A program made the position numbers and the translations under genes. From positions 1 through 44,962 of the forward strand of contig JANBPT010000316.1 of assembly GCA_027575765.1 (NCBI GenBank): 44,962 bases of DNA, written 5' to 3'. Shown one piece after another: positions 23,161 to 34,400 of this stretch; the stretch's first letter is position 1; every line of letters begins with the position of its first letter. Under the pieces are notes generated by a model. The model made no database searches and was not told the DNA's origin. It saw only the letters and a program-made list of their open reading frames with translations. This DNA comes from Tieghemiomyces parasiticus (Eukaryota > Kickxellomycota > Dimargaritomycetes > Dimargaritales > Dimargaritaceae).

Positions 23161-24312
23161 ATGGCTCCGCGCTTCGACGCTGCCCAAGTGCGGGAATTAC
23201 CCCGGCGCCTGTGGCACCACATTCTCGAGGCCCCCAAACAGGTCAACCACTGGGAAATCCTGCGGACATTCCTCGCTGTCGTGTACCTCGTAGTGGTGGC
23301 CTTCTTTATGGTGTTTATGCAAATGGTCTCCGACCGCCGCTGGAACCAAAGCGACCCTCAGCTGCGCGACTTGGCTTTCGACTGGTTCCCGTACGTTAAC
23401 AAGGTGTCGGTGGCCGACGACCTCGTGTCCTCCTCCCTGATTATCGTCCTGGCCGGTAACCTGCTCCTCACCACCAACTGGCGCAACCGTATCATCTTTG
23501 TGCGACGGTGTCTGTGGCTCATCGGTACTCTCTACTTCTTCCGGGGCTTCACTCTGGTCGTGACCACCGTGCCGAGCCCGCGCCTCGACTGCGTGCCCAC
23601 CGAGACCCACGGCGCCGCTGACATGTTCCGCGTGGGCTGGGACATGATCACCACCAAGACTAAGGCCTGTACCGACAACATTTATTCGGGCCACACCGTC
23701 ATCCTGTGTGCCAGTTTTTTCTTGTGGCGGGTGCACAGTCGGTACGCCGTGATCATCATCTACAGTGCGCTTCACAGCATCGCTGGTATGATCATGGTGC
23801 TCTACACCCACCTGCACTACTTTGTGGACATTTTGATAGCCGTGTTCTTCACCTACAGCATGTTCAGTCTGTACTTCTACGCCCTTGACTTGGCCGTCCA
23901 CGACCACTTCAACCTGACGCCGTACCGCGTGCGCTGCCGCTGCGAACTCCGGCCATCCCTGGGTCGCCGCCTAATCAACGCTTACCGGTTTAATTCCGCC
24001 CCGGAGGGTCGTGCCGACTCAATCTACGCCCAGGACGCCTTCGCTATGGGCAGCGGGGTCTCGCCTTCTCAGATCACCGTCGCTCCAGCTACCGCTGTCG
24101 ACCCCGCCGACTACAAGGCCCTCGCATTCACCCCGCGGATCCTCAATAACGGCGTCCCGCGCTTCATTGCCTGGCTCGACGGCCTCGACCTCCGCGTTCC
24201 CCCGCGGGCGACCGGTGGCAGCAACAACCTCCCCGGTCCCGGTGGTGCTTGTCCGATCCACTGGCACAAGACGGAGGCGCCCTACGAAATGGCACAGCAC
24301 CCCATGGTCTAG
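23161..24312 (+). CDS. Sphingomyelin-synthase-like PAP2 family transferase
   Basis: A 383-residue polytopic membrane enzyme, ATG at 23161 in a good context (GACATGG). All four signature blocks of the sphingomyelin synthase family are visible: D1-like QLRDLAFDWFP (about 67-77), D2 RRCLWLIGTLYFFRGFTLVV (from residue 115), D3 CTDNIYSGHTVIL and D4 HYFVDILIAVFFT. The catalytic triad is His178, His219 and Asp223. About six hydrophobic helices span residues 34-250, with a cytosolic C-terminal tail of about 120 residues. The family moves a phospho-head-group from a phospholipid to ceramide in Golgi or plasma membrane; products in different members are sphingomyelin, ceramide phosphoethanolamine or inositol phosphorylceramide. 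The head group used here cannot be read from sequence. It is not the AUR1-type synthase of yeast. Single exon. Confidence 0.92.
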   Translation: MAPRFDAAQVRELPRRLWHHILEAPKQVNHWEILRTFLAVVYLVVVAFFMVFMQMVSDRRWNQSDPQLRDLAFDWFPYVNKVSVADDLVSSSLIIVLAGNLLLTTNWRNRIIFVRRCLWLIGTLYFFRGFTLVVTTVPSPRLDCVPTETHGAADMFRVGWDMITTKTKACTDNIYSGHTVILCASFFLWRVHSRYAVIIIYSALHSIAGMIMVLYTHLHYFVDILIAVFFTYSMFSLYFYALDLAVHDHFNLTPYRVRCRCELRPSLGRRLINAYRFNSAPEGRADSIYAQDAFAMGSGVSPSQITVAPATAVDPADYKALAFTPRILNNGVPRFIAWLDGLDLRVPPRATGGSNNLPGPGGACPIHWHKTEAPYEMAQHPMV

Positions 24313-25439
24313 ATAAGAGGGCAGGAAAGAGCTTTGCCCCTAATTTCCGCTTCGTTTTTTTTTCGGTTTGGTCATTTTATGCATAATCCATTCGGCTTTT
24401 TTTGTACTCTCCGCTGCCTACGTCGCTCGTATCTGATGCCCTGCCTTTTCTTCTCTCCTCGTATGTCTTCATTATTTGCGTTCCATTCTCCTTTCCCACC
24501 ACCTATTAATATACATGTAGGGTACAGCCTATCGGCTAGACTCGCCTGCATTCTCAAATTTTGGTCGCGGAAACTCGGAAGCGGGGGGAGGAGCAAAATG
24601 ACAAGCCGAGCAGGCGCTAAGGATCAATACCAGGAGTGGACCCACAGACTTCCGCCAGTGGGAGCATCAGTGACGAGCCGCTTATGATGAAAACCACAAG
24701 GCTCTCGGTTGGCGCTGACGTGGCGGCAGCTCCACATGTCTTCCACAGCACAACTGCAAAACCTCCTTGTTTGGTGCTTTTTATCCTCTGGCAGTGCCGC
24801 GGCACACTCGGCGGACGATGGCACCGCCTTTGACGACCAAGGTCGTTTCATTAGCCTTCGGTCTGCTCCTGGACCCTAGACAAGTCTGGGGAAGGTAGAG
24901 TCCAGACCCCGCCCGGCTACTATTCACCTTGGCACCAATGTTGCCCGAGCTCCCTACCCATCTGTCACCTCGTCAAAGGAGAGCCAGACACGACGGACGC
25001 TGGAAATACTGCAACCCAGCGCTCCAAGCCGTATCACCGTGCCGGAACCCTAGGGGCCCCTCCCCCAATTTTTCCAGAGCTCGACACTTCAACCGGGCAT
25101 GTTTCCCAGCGACTTTACCACCAAGGCGCTGGCTTGTCGCCGTGTGTTTATTTACTACCGCACTGTACCCAAATTTTTCCTTGTTGCCCGTGTCACTGGC
25201 AACTTTTCCAGCTCTGCGCTGCGCAACGCTGGATTCTTTCGCCCTCCCAATGGTACCTTCGCAGCTTCACCCATTTACGAGCCACGATCCTAAGTCTGCC
25301 CGCCCGTTTCCTCCCAACCCGTACATTGCCACTTCATATTTTGCATGCCTACGACCAACCGTCGTGCCCAGGCCACTCATTTTGCCCAGTCTTTATCTCC
25401 TCGCCAACCTTTTGCAGGCTTTCCCTGATCGCCAATATC
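24313..25439. other. Intergenic region upstream of the Sen1-like gene
   Basis: No supported gene. It should contain the 3' UTR of the sphingolipid-enzyme gene and the promoter and leader of the helicase gene. A C/T-rich leader ends in TTTTGCAG at about 25,412-25,419, twenty bases before the helicase ATG, which could be an acceptor of a 5' UTR intron. Confidence 0.45.
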
Positions 25440-28400
25440 ATGGTCGGTCCCGGCAACCAGTCCGACTATGCCCGTCTCCAGGTCCTGCTGCGTGAGCTCA
25501 GCGTCTCCGAGTCGGCGCCGGCCCCGACGACCGCCGTTGGCAGCACCACTGATGCGCGGACCCGGGGCAAGAAATCGTCGGTCAAGTCACAGCCACCAGT
25601 AGCCCCTCCTCCGTCCGATAAATCCGCGGCGGCGGCGAGCCACGAACGCATTTTGCCCGAATTCCTTCAACTAGGGCTCCGCTACTTTATCGAGGGCGAA
25701 GCAGCCCGACTCACCTGCTGGTGGTGCAACCCGTCCCTGCGGCCACTCCTGACGCAGCTCCTTCACCTCCACTCCCTGCCGGCCGACTCGGTACCCGGCT
25801 TGGCTAAGTTTCAGGCTACGGTTGCCGCCCAATTACTCCAATGCACCGCTTGTATCCAGTGCTATACCGATGCGAAGGCCGAGTACCACACCCAGTGCGA
25901 CCGGCGGTACCCGCCCGAGGCTGTCGCAGCGTTTTTCCGGCAACTTTTCTACGATGACTTGGCACGGGTCTGGCAGGCCGCCTTCAATCTAGCCGACCAG
26001 CAGCTTAATCTTTTCGTCGCCGGGACGCCGACCGTCCTCACTCCACCAACCCAATGGCGACCCACCACCCCGGGCGCACAACCATTCGGCGGACTGCAGC
26101 CCCAGGCCCAGTTGGGCGTCGCCCCGCCCATCCCAGAACCCACTTCCCTCCCGTCGGGCCCGGCGCTCCCGTTTGAGGTCATTTGCGTTGTATACGAAGT
26201 CCTTCAGAACCCTTGGTTTCTCACTCATCCGCCCGTCAACGGCCTATTTTGTCTCCTGCTACGCGTCATCCTGGACCAGAAAACGCTGGAGGTGGGAGAA
26301 CACCTCATGCCGGCCCTTCTCGTCCTCCTGTTCCACCCTTGGGAGTACGTCCGCCACTGGGCCTACGGGGCCATGCGTAGTACGCCCCGGTCTGTTGGCG
26401 CCCTCCAATGGCAGGCCCTGTCGGGACTGGCCGATATGGTCATTGACCACCTCACCACCGTGTTTATCACCGACGACGAGGCCCACTTTGGCGCATTGCG
26501 GCCTAGTGATTTCCTTAAACCTCAGCCGGCCACCCACCGGCTGGCCTGGGCTGTCAAGGCCTTGCGTCTCATCTTGCTCCAAGTAGAACCCACCGTCCGC
26601 TCCGCTTACCTGCGTCAGAATACCCGGAATGCCGGCGCCGCCCACCTTCCGTACCTCGTTACCGCGCTACTGACCGTCAATTCCCATACACTATACTACG
26701 AGGCCCTGCGGCTGCTCGTACCCCTTCTCGAGGCGTTTGGTCCGCAGTTCTGGGATCACCGGCCCGTTCGCGCTCGCTCGGGCCTGCCCCTCCGCCGGGC
26801 GCCGCTCGTCGACTTTTATCCCTACCGGATGATTAGTACCGTCCTCCAGCATCCGTACTTTGAGAACGCGATGCGTGAAACCGGGCCAGCGGCTGCAGCC
26901 GCGGCAGATTCAGGTGCGAGTGGAGCCGACGACGGCGATCATGTCGCGGGTAACAAGACGGAACCCTCGGCCCTGACCCCGATTCCGCCTAGCGAGGAGG
27001 ACCGTCTGGTCGTAGCCGAACGCCGACTGCAGGCTACCTTCGACTGGCTTGTCCCTTACGTCCGTGCCGCCCGAGCCGACGACCAGGCTGCGGGGCTCTG
27101 GACCCTGGTCTTCAAAAAGACCTCGACTTGGGCCGCTACACTCTATGCATACCCCAAGGAAAACTGTCTCATCAGTGGCCGGGTCCTGGTGGAACTTCTG
27201 ACCGAGTATTACGTGGGTGGCATCCGGCCACCTGGCAGCGACGATCAAGCCGACCGCGGAATGGTCACGGCCAACCATAACCGCCCCTCTGCCCAAACGC
27301 GCACGCCACCGCCGCCGTCCGTCTCACTGGCCCTCCTCCCATGGATCACCGCCAACGGTGTCCAGGTAGTCGACCTTCTCATCGAACTGTCCAAACACGC
27401 GCATACCCTCCCTGCCGCCATCACGGCCGCCGAGGCCATCCTCCAACGCGATGTGGATTTTATCCGCCATTTCGTCGACGAACTCATCGCCCTCCAGCGC
27501 GCCCTGACCGAGCCCGGCCAGCCGGACCCGTTGGCAGCCTCCGGAACCGGGGGATTTGTGACCGCTTACCCGTACCTGGCCGCCGCCCCGGAGTACGCCC
27601 TGGCCAGGACGGTATGGATGTCGTGTCTGCAAGGTACCCTGCCCACCCCGCTCCATCTCCGCATTTTGTTTGCCGTGTCGGAAGTCCTCTGGTGTGACTA
27701 CGGTAGTCTCCTAGACCAGGCCCGTACCACCTTAACCGAGAACGGTGGGGCCATGACGCAGCCGTGCCAACAGGCGGTCCGGGACCGCTGTCTCCAGAAC
27801 CTCGCCGTCGTCCAGGACGTGATTGAAAGTTTCGGGCCCTTAGCCACTCGTATGTTTCAGCGCATGACGGCCAACCAAACCCACGCACGGCGGTCCCTTC
27901 TGGGCAGCGTAAGCGGCGACCCATTGTCCAGTGCCGCCGTCGGCGGTGACACGGTCACAGACCTCCTGGCCCGTCCGGGTATCATGGCCCTTCTCCGGCT
28001 CTTGTTTGCCAACCACACGACCCTCCGGCTGGCCGTTCTGACATGGATTCAAGATAGTATCACGCACAGCCCGGCGCTCGAACGTACGTTACGCGACCTG
28101 CCCTTCCTGTGGGGCGAGTCGGAGTTTATCGCCCGCCTCGTGGCTTACGCCCCCGAGGACAGCGTGGTGTGTATCGCGGATATCATGGACTCGTATCGTC
28201 GTGGGGTCGATACCGGTTACGAGCTGTGCCAAATCACCGCCCGTTTGACCAAGGTCTTGGCGGTCGGTATGACCACCCTCCGGATTATGCTGGAAGCGGT
28301 TGCGAAGCCACCGACGACGCCAGCCCAACCGTCCGACGGTCAGTCGACGGCCATATTTGGAGACGGGGATCCGGCTAGCGTCGACCGAGTTCGGCATAGC

Positions 28401-31400
28401 CTGCCGGATCTATGGCTTCGCACCGTCGATTTCCTCAACCTGACTGGGTACCAGGGCTTTAGCTGGGTGGAGCGGTTCTCTGGGGACGATGTGGCGCGTG
28501 TGATGCATGAGGTGTTTGAAACCGGTCGGATGCTCCTCGCCATGTTTGTGCCCAAGTTTTTCCCACTCACCCCATTGTTCGCCGACGCCCAGTTCCACGC
28601 CCTCCAAGGTCAACAGCTGAGTAATAGCCTTGAAACGACCCTGCGGTGGCTGTTTGTAACCGACGAGAAGCTGCGTGATGCGGCGTTTGCCCAGCTGGTG
28701 GCGTTACTGACGCTTCCCGTTGAGCTTGGGCAGGTTGTGGGTGTCGCGCGGGCCGAGGTAGAGGCCGCGATGGCAGCGGATGGTGGGTTCCCCGATTTGG
28801 TGCCCCTTAAGGACGTGGGCGATGTTGCAGTGGCGTACCGGTTCGACCCCGTGGTGCTTGGAAAGATCGCCAAAGTCGCTCGTACGGAACCGGGATTCAT
28901 GTCATACCTGGGCGACGACCAAAAATCGGAGTTGGAGGTGAGGTTACAGGCGTACCTTGACGAACTATGTTACCCACTCACGTCGGATTTGCGGCCCACG
29001 GCGTCTACTACCAGCGCTGAGGCCAGCGCCAGTGTCGTTGCCAGTTCGAGTACCAGCATCGCGCGGACCGGTAAAATCGGGCGGCAGTCTACCCTCAAGG
29101 CGTTTGTGTCGGCGCCGACGACCTCGCCATTACCGGCGTCCCCTACGCCAACCTCGGTCCGCGCGCTCTCGCCAACATTAACGACGCGGCACACGAAGGA
29201 GCAGCCGGCAGCCGGATCGAAATTAGTGGCCACCACTACCACCACCACCACGACGGTCACTCCACGCACCACCGTCCCTTTCGACACCATCGTGATATCG
29301 GATGATGACGATGACGAGCTATTCGAGAGCATGGCCGCGCTGGAGGGGCAACAGCCGACCACCTCCGCACCCAAATCAGCGGTTACACTGGGCAGCCTCA
29401 CGTCCAAAACCCAAGCCCAGGCGGCGGCATCCATGACCCGTACATCCGCCGAGGACTACCAGCGCGAGTTGGATACATTTGACGACAGCGATTTAGATGT
29501 AGACTGGACCGCCTTGGATGCCGGCCCGGCTGCGTCATCGGTCGGTGCCACCTCTACCTTCACCACGCCCGCCCCGAAAATTAACACTACGCAGTCGCGG
29601 CCGGCCCGAATGGGCTCGCTCATCACACCCATGACACCCGATACACCCGGCCTCATTGTGCAGCCTCGGCACCAGGCTCCGAGACGTAATATCATCGAAG
29701 ACTCGTCGCCCGAGTTATCACCCTTGCGCCCTTCCTGGATCCAGCCGCCCGGGGCCCGCGGGGCATCGTTTCTCAAGGAGGAGGCCGCGGCCCGAGGCTC
29801 GTCACTGGCTACCACAAGTGGTAACCATGTTCACATCTCCGGAACTGGTAAGAGTGCGTCGTCGGCGGCATGGCGCCGGCGGAGTACCGCCCAATTGTCG
29901 TCGTCGTTCTTTGGAGGATCCAAGGTCGAGTATGACGAGGACGAAGAGGAGGAGGGGGATGAGGGGAGGACTCCTAGGCAGGCGACTTCACGTGGTATGG
30001 GATCGGCTCGGACTCGTTCCTCGGCTGGCGCGGGCTCGCTAACGCGGACCGCCACCACGGCCGTAGCCGCCACGAAGTCATCCCGGGGGTCTGGCCTCAA
30101 CTTCCCAGCGGGATCGCTAGCCCCTGATACCTCAGCTGTCCGCCGCGCCTCCAACGGCGGCGGCCTCCTCCGCCCGTGGAAACCCGCCGGCCCGGCCAAA
30201 TCCAGTTTCGTCCCACACACTGTGATCATCGAGGCCCCTGGCGGTGGGGTAACGGTCTCCGCCCCAGTTATCAAGAAAACCGTGGGCAATTTCCGGCCAA
30301 CCATGGCGGCCGCCAATGCGTCCCGACTGAGTTCCCTGCGAAGCGATTTTGCCCGCGAACGTCAGGCCCTCGGGGTCCCGCCTGCCGCCCGGCCAACCAT
30401 CCCCGGGCGAAAACCCCTGCCCATGACGGAGATTGATCATAGCCGGGTCAAAACGGATTCAGCCGCGATCGTCCATGGTAAGACCGCGGCGGCGTCCACG
30501 TCCGCGGGGTCCACCAGCGACAGTGATTCGGAGGCCGATGGCGATGACAGTCAGGGGTCCCGTCGTAAAGGCCTGATGGGCCTATTGGGGGCCACCGACA
30601 GCGATGCACCGTCGGCCATCACTCTGTCACGTCCCAAGTCCGTAGCCGCCCCGCCCGTCCGTCGCGGCATCAAATTGATTGACGTGATCGGGGACCCCAA
30701 CCGACCAGTGGACATCAAACCCGTTGGAAAACTCATTGCCGTGCCCTCACGTTACCAGCAGGGCGCGACGGGGCCCCAAGGAGGTCAGTATCCGCGAGCC
30801 CGGGTGACCGACCTGACTTCACTCCACCGCCGTATCCTGAGTTGGTCCCTCCGCCACATGGAACAGCCGGCGCCGGGGAATCCCACCGCCCATTCCGCCA
30901 GCCTCCCGAGCTACCCGCCGGGACTCCACTACCGTCCTTCGTACCAGCGCGTCCCGGACACCTTTGCCTCGGAGGCCGACTACCTCGAATGTTTTGAGCC
31001 TCTCCTGCTCGCCGAGACCTGGATGCAGATTCGGCACGCCCGCGACGAGGCCCGGCATAATTTGAACCTGTGGGCCACCTTGAAAGCCCGCGCTTCGGTC
31101 AACGATTTCCAGGAACTGACCTTCGAGCTCACCGTCGCTGACGCCCAGAATGTCATGGAAGGCGATCTGGCCGTCCTGTGCGAGTATCGGCCCGAGGACG
31201 GACAGCCCGCGGCAAGGCACCCGTCGCAGGGTAATCAGACGGGCCCGGACAGCGATCTGGCACCCATGACCCTGGGTCGACTCCGGCCGGATCATCGGAC
31301 TCTCCTCACCAAGGTCCACGTAACCCGCACGTTCAAGACCTACGCCCAGGTATCGTTGTGGGGGTGGACAGGCGAGGACTTCGCCAACCTTCAGTCGCTG

Positions 31401-34400
31401 CTTTATACAGGATCCCGCTGGAGACTGTGGAAACTGACCCAACTAACCACCATGAACCGCGAGTACCTAGGGCTGGCCAACTTGGGCGGGCTCAGCCTCA
31501 TGCCAGCCGTCCTCCGCTCCCGTATCCCAGCCGTGCCGGCCCTCCCCCCTACGGAGGTCGACGAGTGTATCCGGACCTACGGGGTCAACCGACCGCAGGC
31601 CCAGGCCGTACTTACCGTCAAACGCCGCGGCAATGGGTTCTCCCTCATCCAGGGACCCCCTGGTACGGGCAAGACCCGGACTATTCTCGCCCTCGTGGGG
31701 TGCCTGTTGGGCCAGGTAGCGGAAAAGTCGGCGGCGGCCGGTGATGACGAATTTTCCCGCAACGCCGTCCCGATCGCCGTTCCCACCGGACCTGCTGGGG
31801 TGCACAAGGTGCCCCGTGCCGTCGATTCCACGGGTGCCGGCAACGACAAGCTTCTCATCTGCGCCCCGAGTAACGCCGCCGTCGACGAAATTGTCAAGCG
31901 TATCATGGACGGCGTGACCGGGGCGGATGGTAAGCCAATATACCCCCGGGTCGTGCGGATCGGGGTTGCCGATAGTATGAACGCCCAGGTCCGGGCCGTC
32001 AGTCTGGACCAGCTGGTGGACGACGCCATAGTGGGGTTAAACCGGGCGGGCAGTGGCGCTAGTGGTGCCAAACCCACCGGACCGGCCGATGGCCAAGACA
32101 CCAAGGATCCCAAGGGTACGACGGGCACCATCCGGGCACAGATGGACCAGTGTATCGAGCGCCAGGACGCCATCCACCAGGAAATCAAGGCCCTGATCCG
32201 CCAGCAAGACGAAATTAAGGCGCAGGTACGCGCCAAGGCGGCCGAGCGGCGGCCCGACCTGGCGGAAATCGAACGACTCGAGGACGGCGGCAAACGGCTC
32301 AAACGCAAGCAGTGGGAACTCACCACGGAATCCAACCGCGAGCGTGACCGCCAGACGGCGCTCCTGCAGGGGATGGAGACCAACCGGCGCCAGGTACGCC
32401 AGCAGATCCTCCGGGACACGGACATTCTATGCTGTACGTTATCGGGCAGCGGTCACGAGACCCTCCAGTCTATGCACTGCGCCTTCGAGACAGTCATCAT
32501 CGACGAGGCTGCCCAATCGGTCGAACTCAGTTGCCTCATCCCCCTCCAGTACCGCTGCCGCCGGTGTATCCTCGTGGGTGACCCCAACCAGCTGCCGCCG
32601 ACCGTCATTTCCCCGGAGGCCTCCAACTACCTCTACAACCAGTCACTGTTTGTCCGACTGCAAAAGTCCAACCCCGGCTGCGTGAACCTGTTGAGTATTC
32701 AGTACCGCATGCACCCGGAAATCAGTCGGTTTCCCAGTCGGATGTTTTATAACGCCCAGCTGCTCGACGGGCCGGATCTACGGGAACGTAAAGTTGCGGT
32801 GTGGCATGTCGACCCTGCCGGTGGTGGCGGGGGCGAAGGTGCGGGGGGCCGTATCCCCCGGTTTGCCCCGTTTCGGTTTTATCACGTGGCCCACGGCCGC
32901 GAACAGTCCGCCGGCAACAAATCCCTGGTTAACCACGCCGAGGCGGAGGCCCTCTGTGATTTCGTGGCTGGGTTGTGTCGGACTTTTCCCCGCGAAACCT
33001 TTGCCCATCGGATCGGTGTCATCACGCCCTACAAACAGCAAATGTTTCGGTTACGGCAGCTCTTTGAGCAGCGGTTTGGGCCCCGTGTTCGCCAGACGGT
33101 GGACTTCAACACCGTTGACGGGTTCCAAGGCCAGGAGAAGGATATTATTCTCTTCTCTTGTGTCCGGTCGCAACCCAAAGGAAATGGTGGGGGTGGCGGG
33201 GGAGGGATTGGGTTCCTGGCGGATCTACGACGGATGAACGTCGCCATGACCCGCGCTCGCCTATCTCTATTCATGTTTGGTAACGGCGTGTACCTTACGC
33301 GCCATCCGGTCTGGAGGTTACTCGTCGAATCCGCTCAGGAACACAAGGCGTACATCACTTTCCAGTCGGCGGGCCTATTTGGTCAATTACCATCTAAAGG
33401 TACGGCGTACCCGAATCTCGTACCCGCGCCGACGTTGACCTCGCCAGCGCGGAGTATTCACCCGCGTCGGTCGTTGACAGAGACACCTGGAAACGGTGGT
33501 GGTACACCAGCGCCCGCGGTGCCCGTGGCCAAGTCTAAACTGGCGGCCAAGAAGGCGGCCAAGCGGGCGAGAGGAAACGTGTTCAAGATGGATACCTCCA
33601 GCGACAGTGGGATGAGTAGTGGCGACGAAGTAGATGGGAGCAACAAAACCGACACCTTACAAGTACACCACGAACCGGCCGCACTGCCCCCTGAGACCCT
33701 CGTCAACCCCGAAACTGACCGTAAGCGGGCCCGCGCCGAACCTTTAGATGTGGCACACTACCCAGACATTGACCATCTCGTACGCCGCGCCGATCGAAAC
33801 GAAACCTTGGATGCCCCTCTACCCCCGATCAACGCTGGTGCATCATCCTCCCCGCCGTCGCCCCCGTTAACCGACGACACGATGAACGAGAATGGCGGGG
33901 CCCCACCACCGCCAAAGCCCACGGCGACCACCACCGGTAACCGGAAGCGTGCCGCCTCCCCGCAAACAGTCCGTCGAGCTGACGAGCCACCCGCCAAACA
34001 ACCCGCCCGGGCACCACCACCCAAGGCAGCCACCGCCGGTAAGGGTAAGGACCTCCTGAGCCAAGTAATCAATTCGGCCGTCGGGGACACGAAACAGCGG
34101 GCCCGCCTGCCCTCGATCAATCCTGGCGGGCATGGTACGAACCGTCCGGGCTCGCGTCCAGTCGATTCGACCAAGCCTACCCAACGACCGACACCCCCGC
34201 CCCCGTCGGCAACTGTCCTGCCCGGGATTTCACCTGCCTCGCCGCCGGATGGTACCGGACTCAGCCCGAGTAGCTCTCGGCGGCGCCGCCGGAAAGCTCA
34301 GCGACGTTCGACCGACTCATCAACAGCACCCTCCGCCGATCCGGCTGGCACCGCCGAAAAGAAGGTGATGGGGACAATGACCCACTCCGGGATCAACCAG

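Noticed and set aside
23197..23907. 236-codon open frame antisense to the sphingolipid enzyme
   Set aside because: Val/His/Glu-rich product typical of the reverse strand of GC-rich coding sequence; the plus-strand gene is well supported.
31577..32425. 282-codon open frame antisense to the helicase core
   Set aside because: Ser/Arg/Thr-rich shadow of a conserved helicase region.
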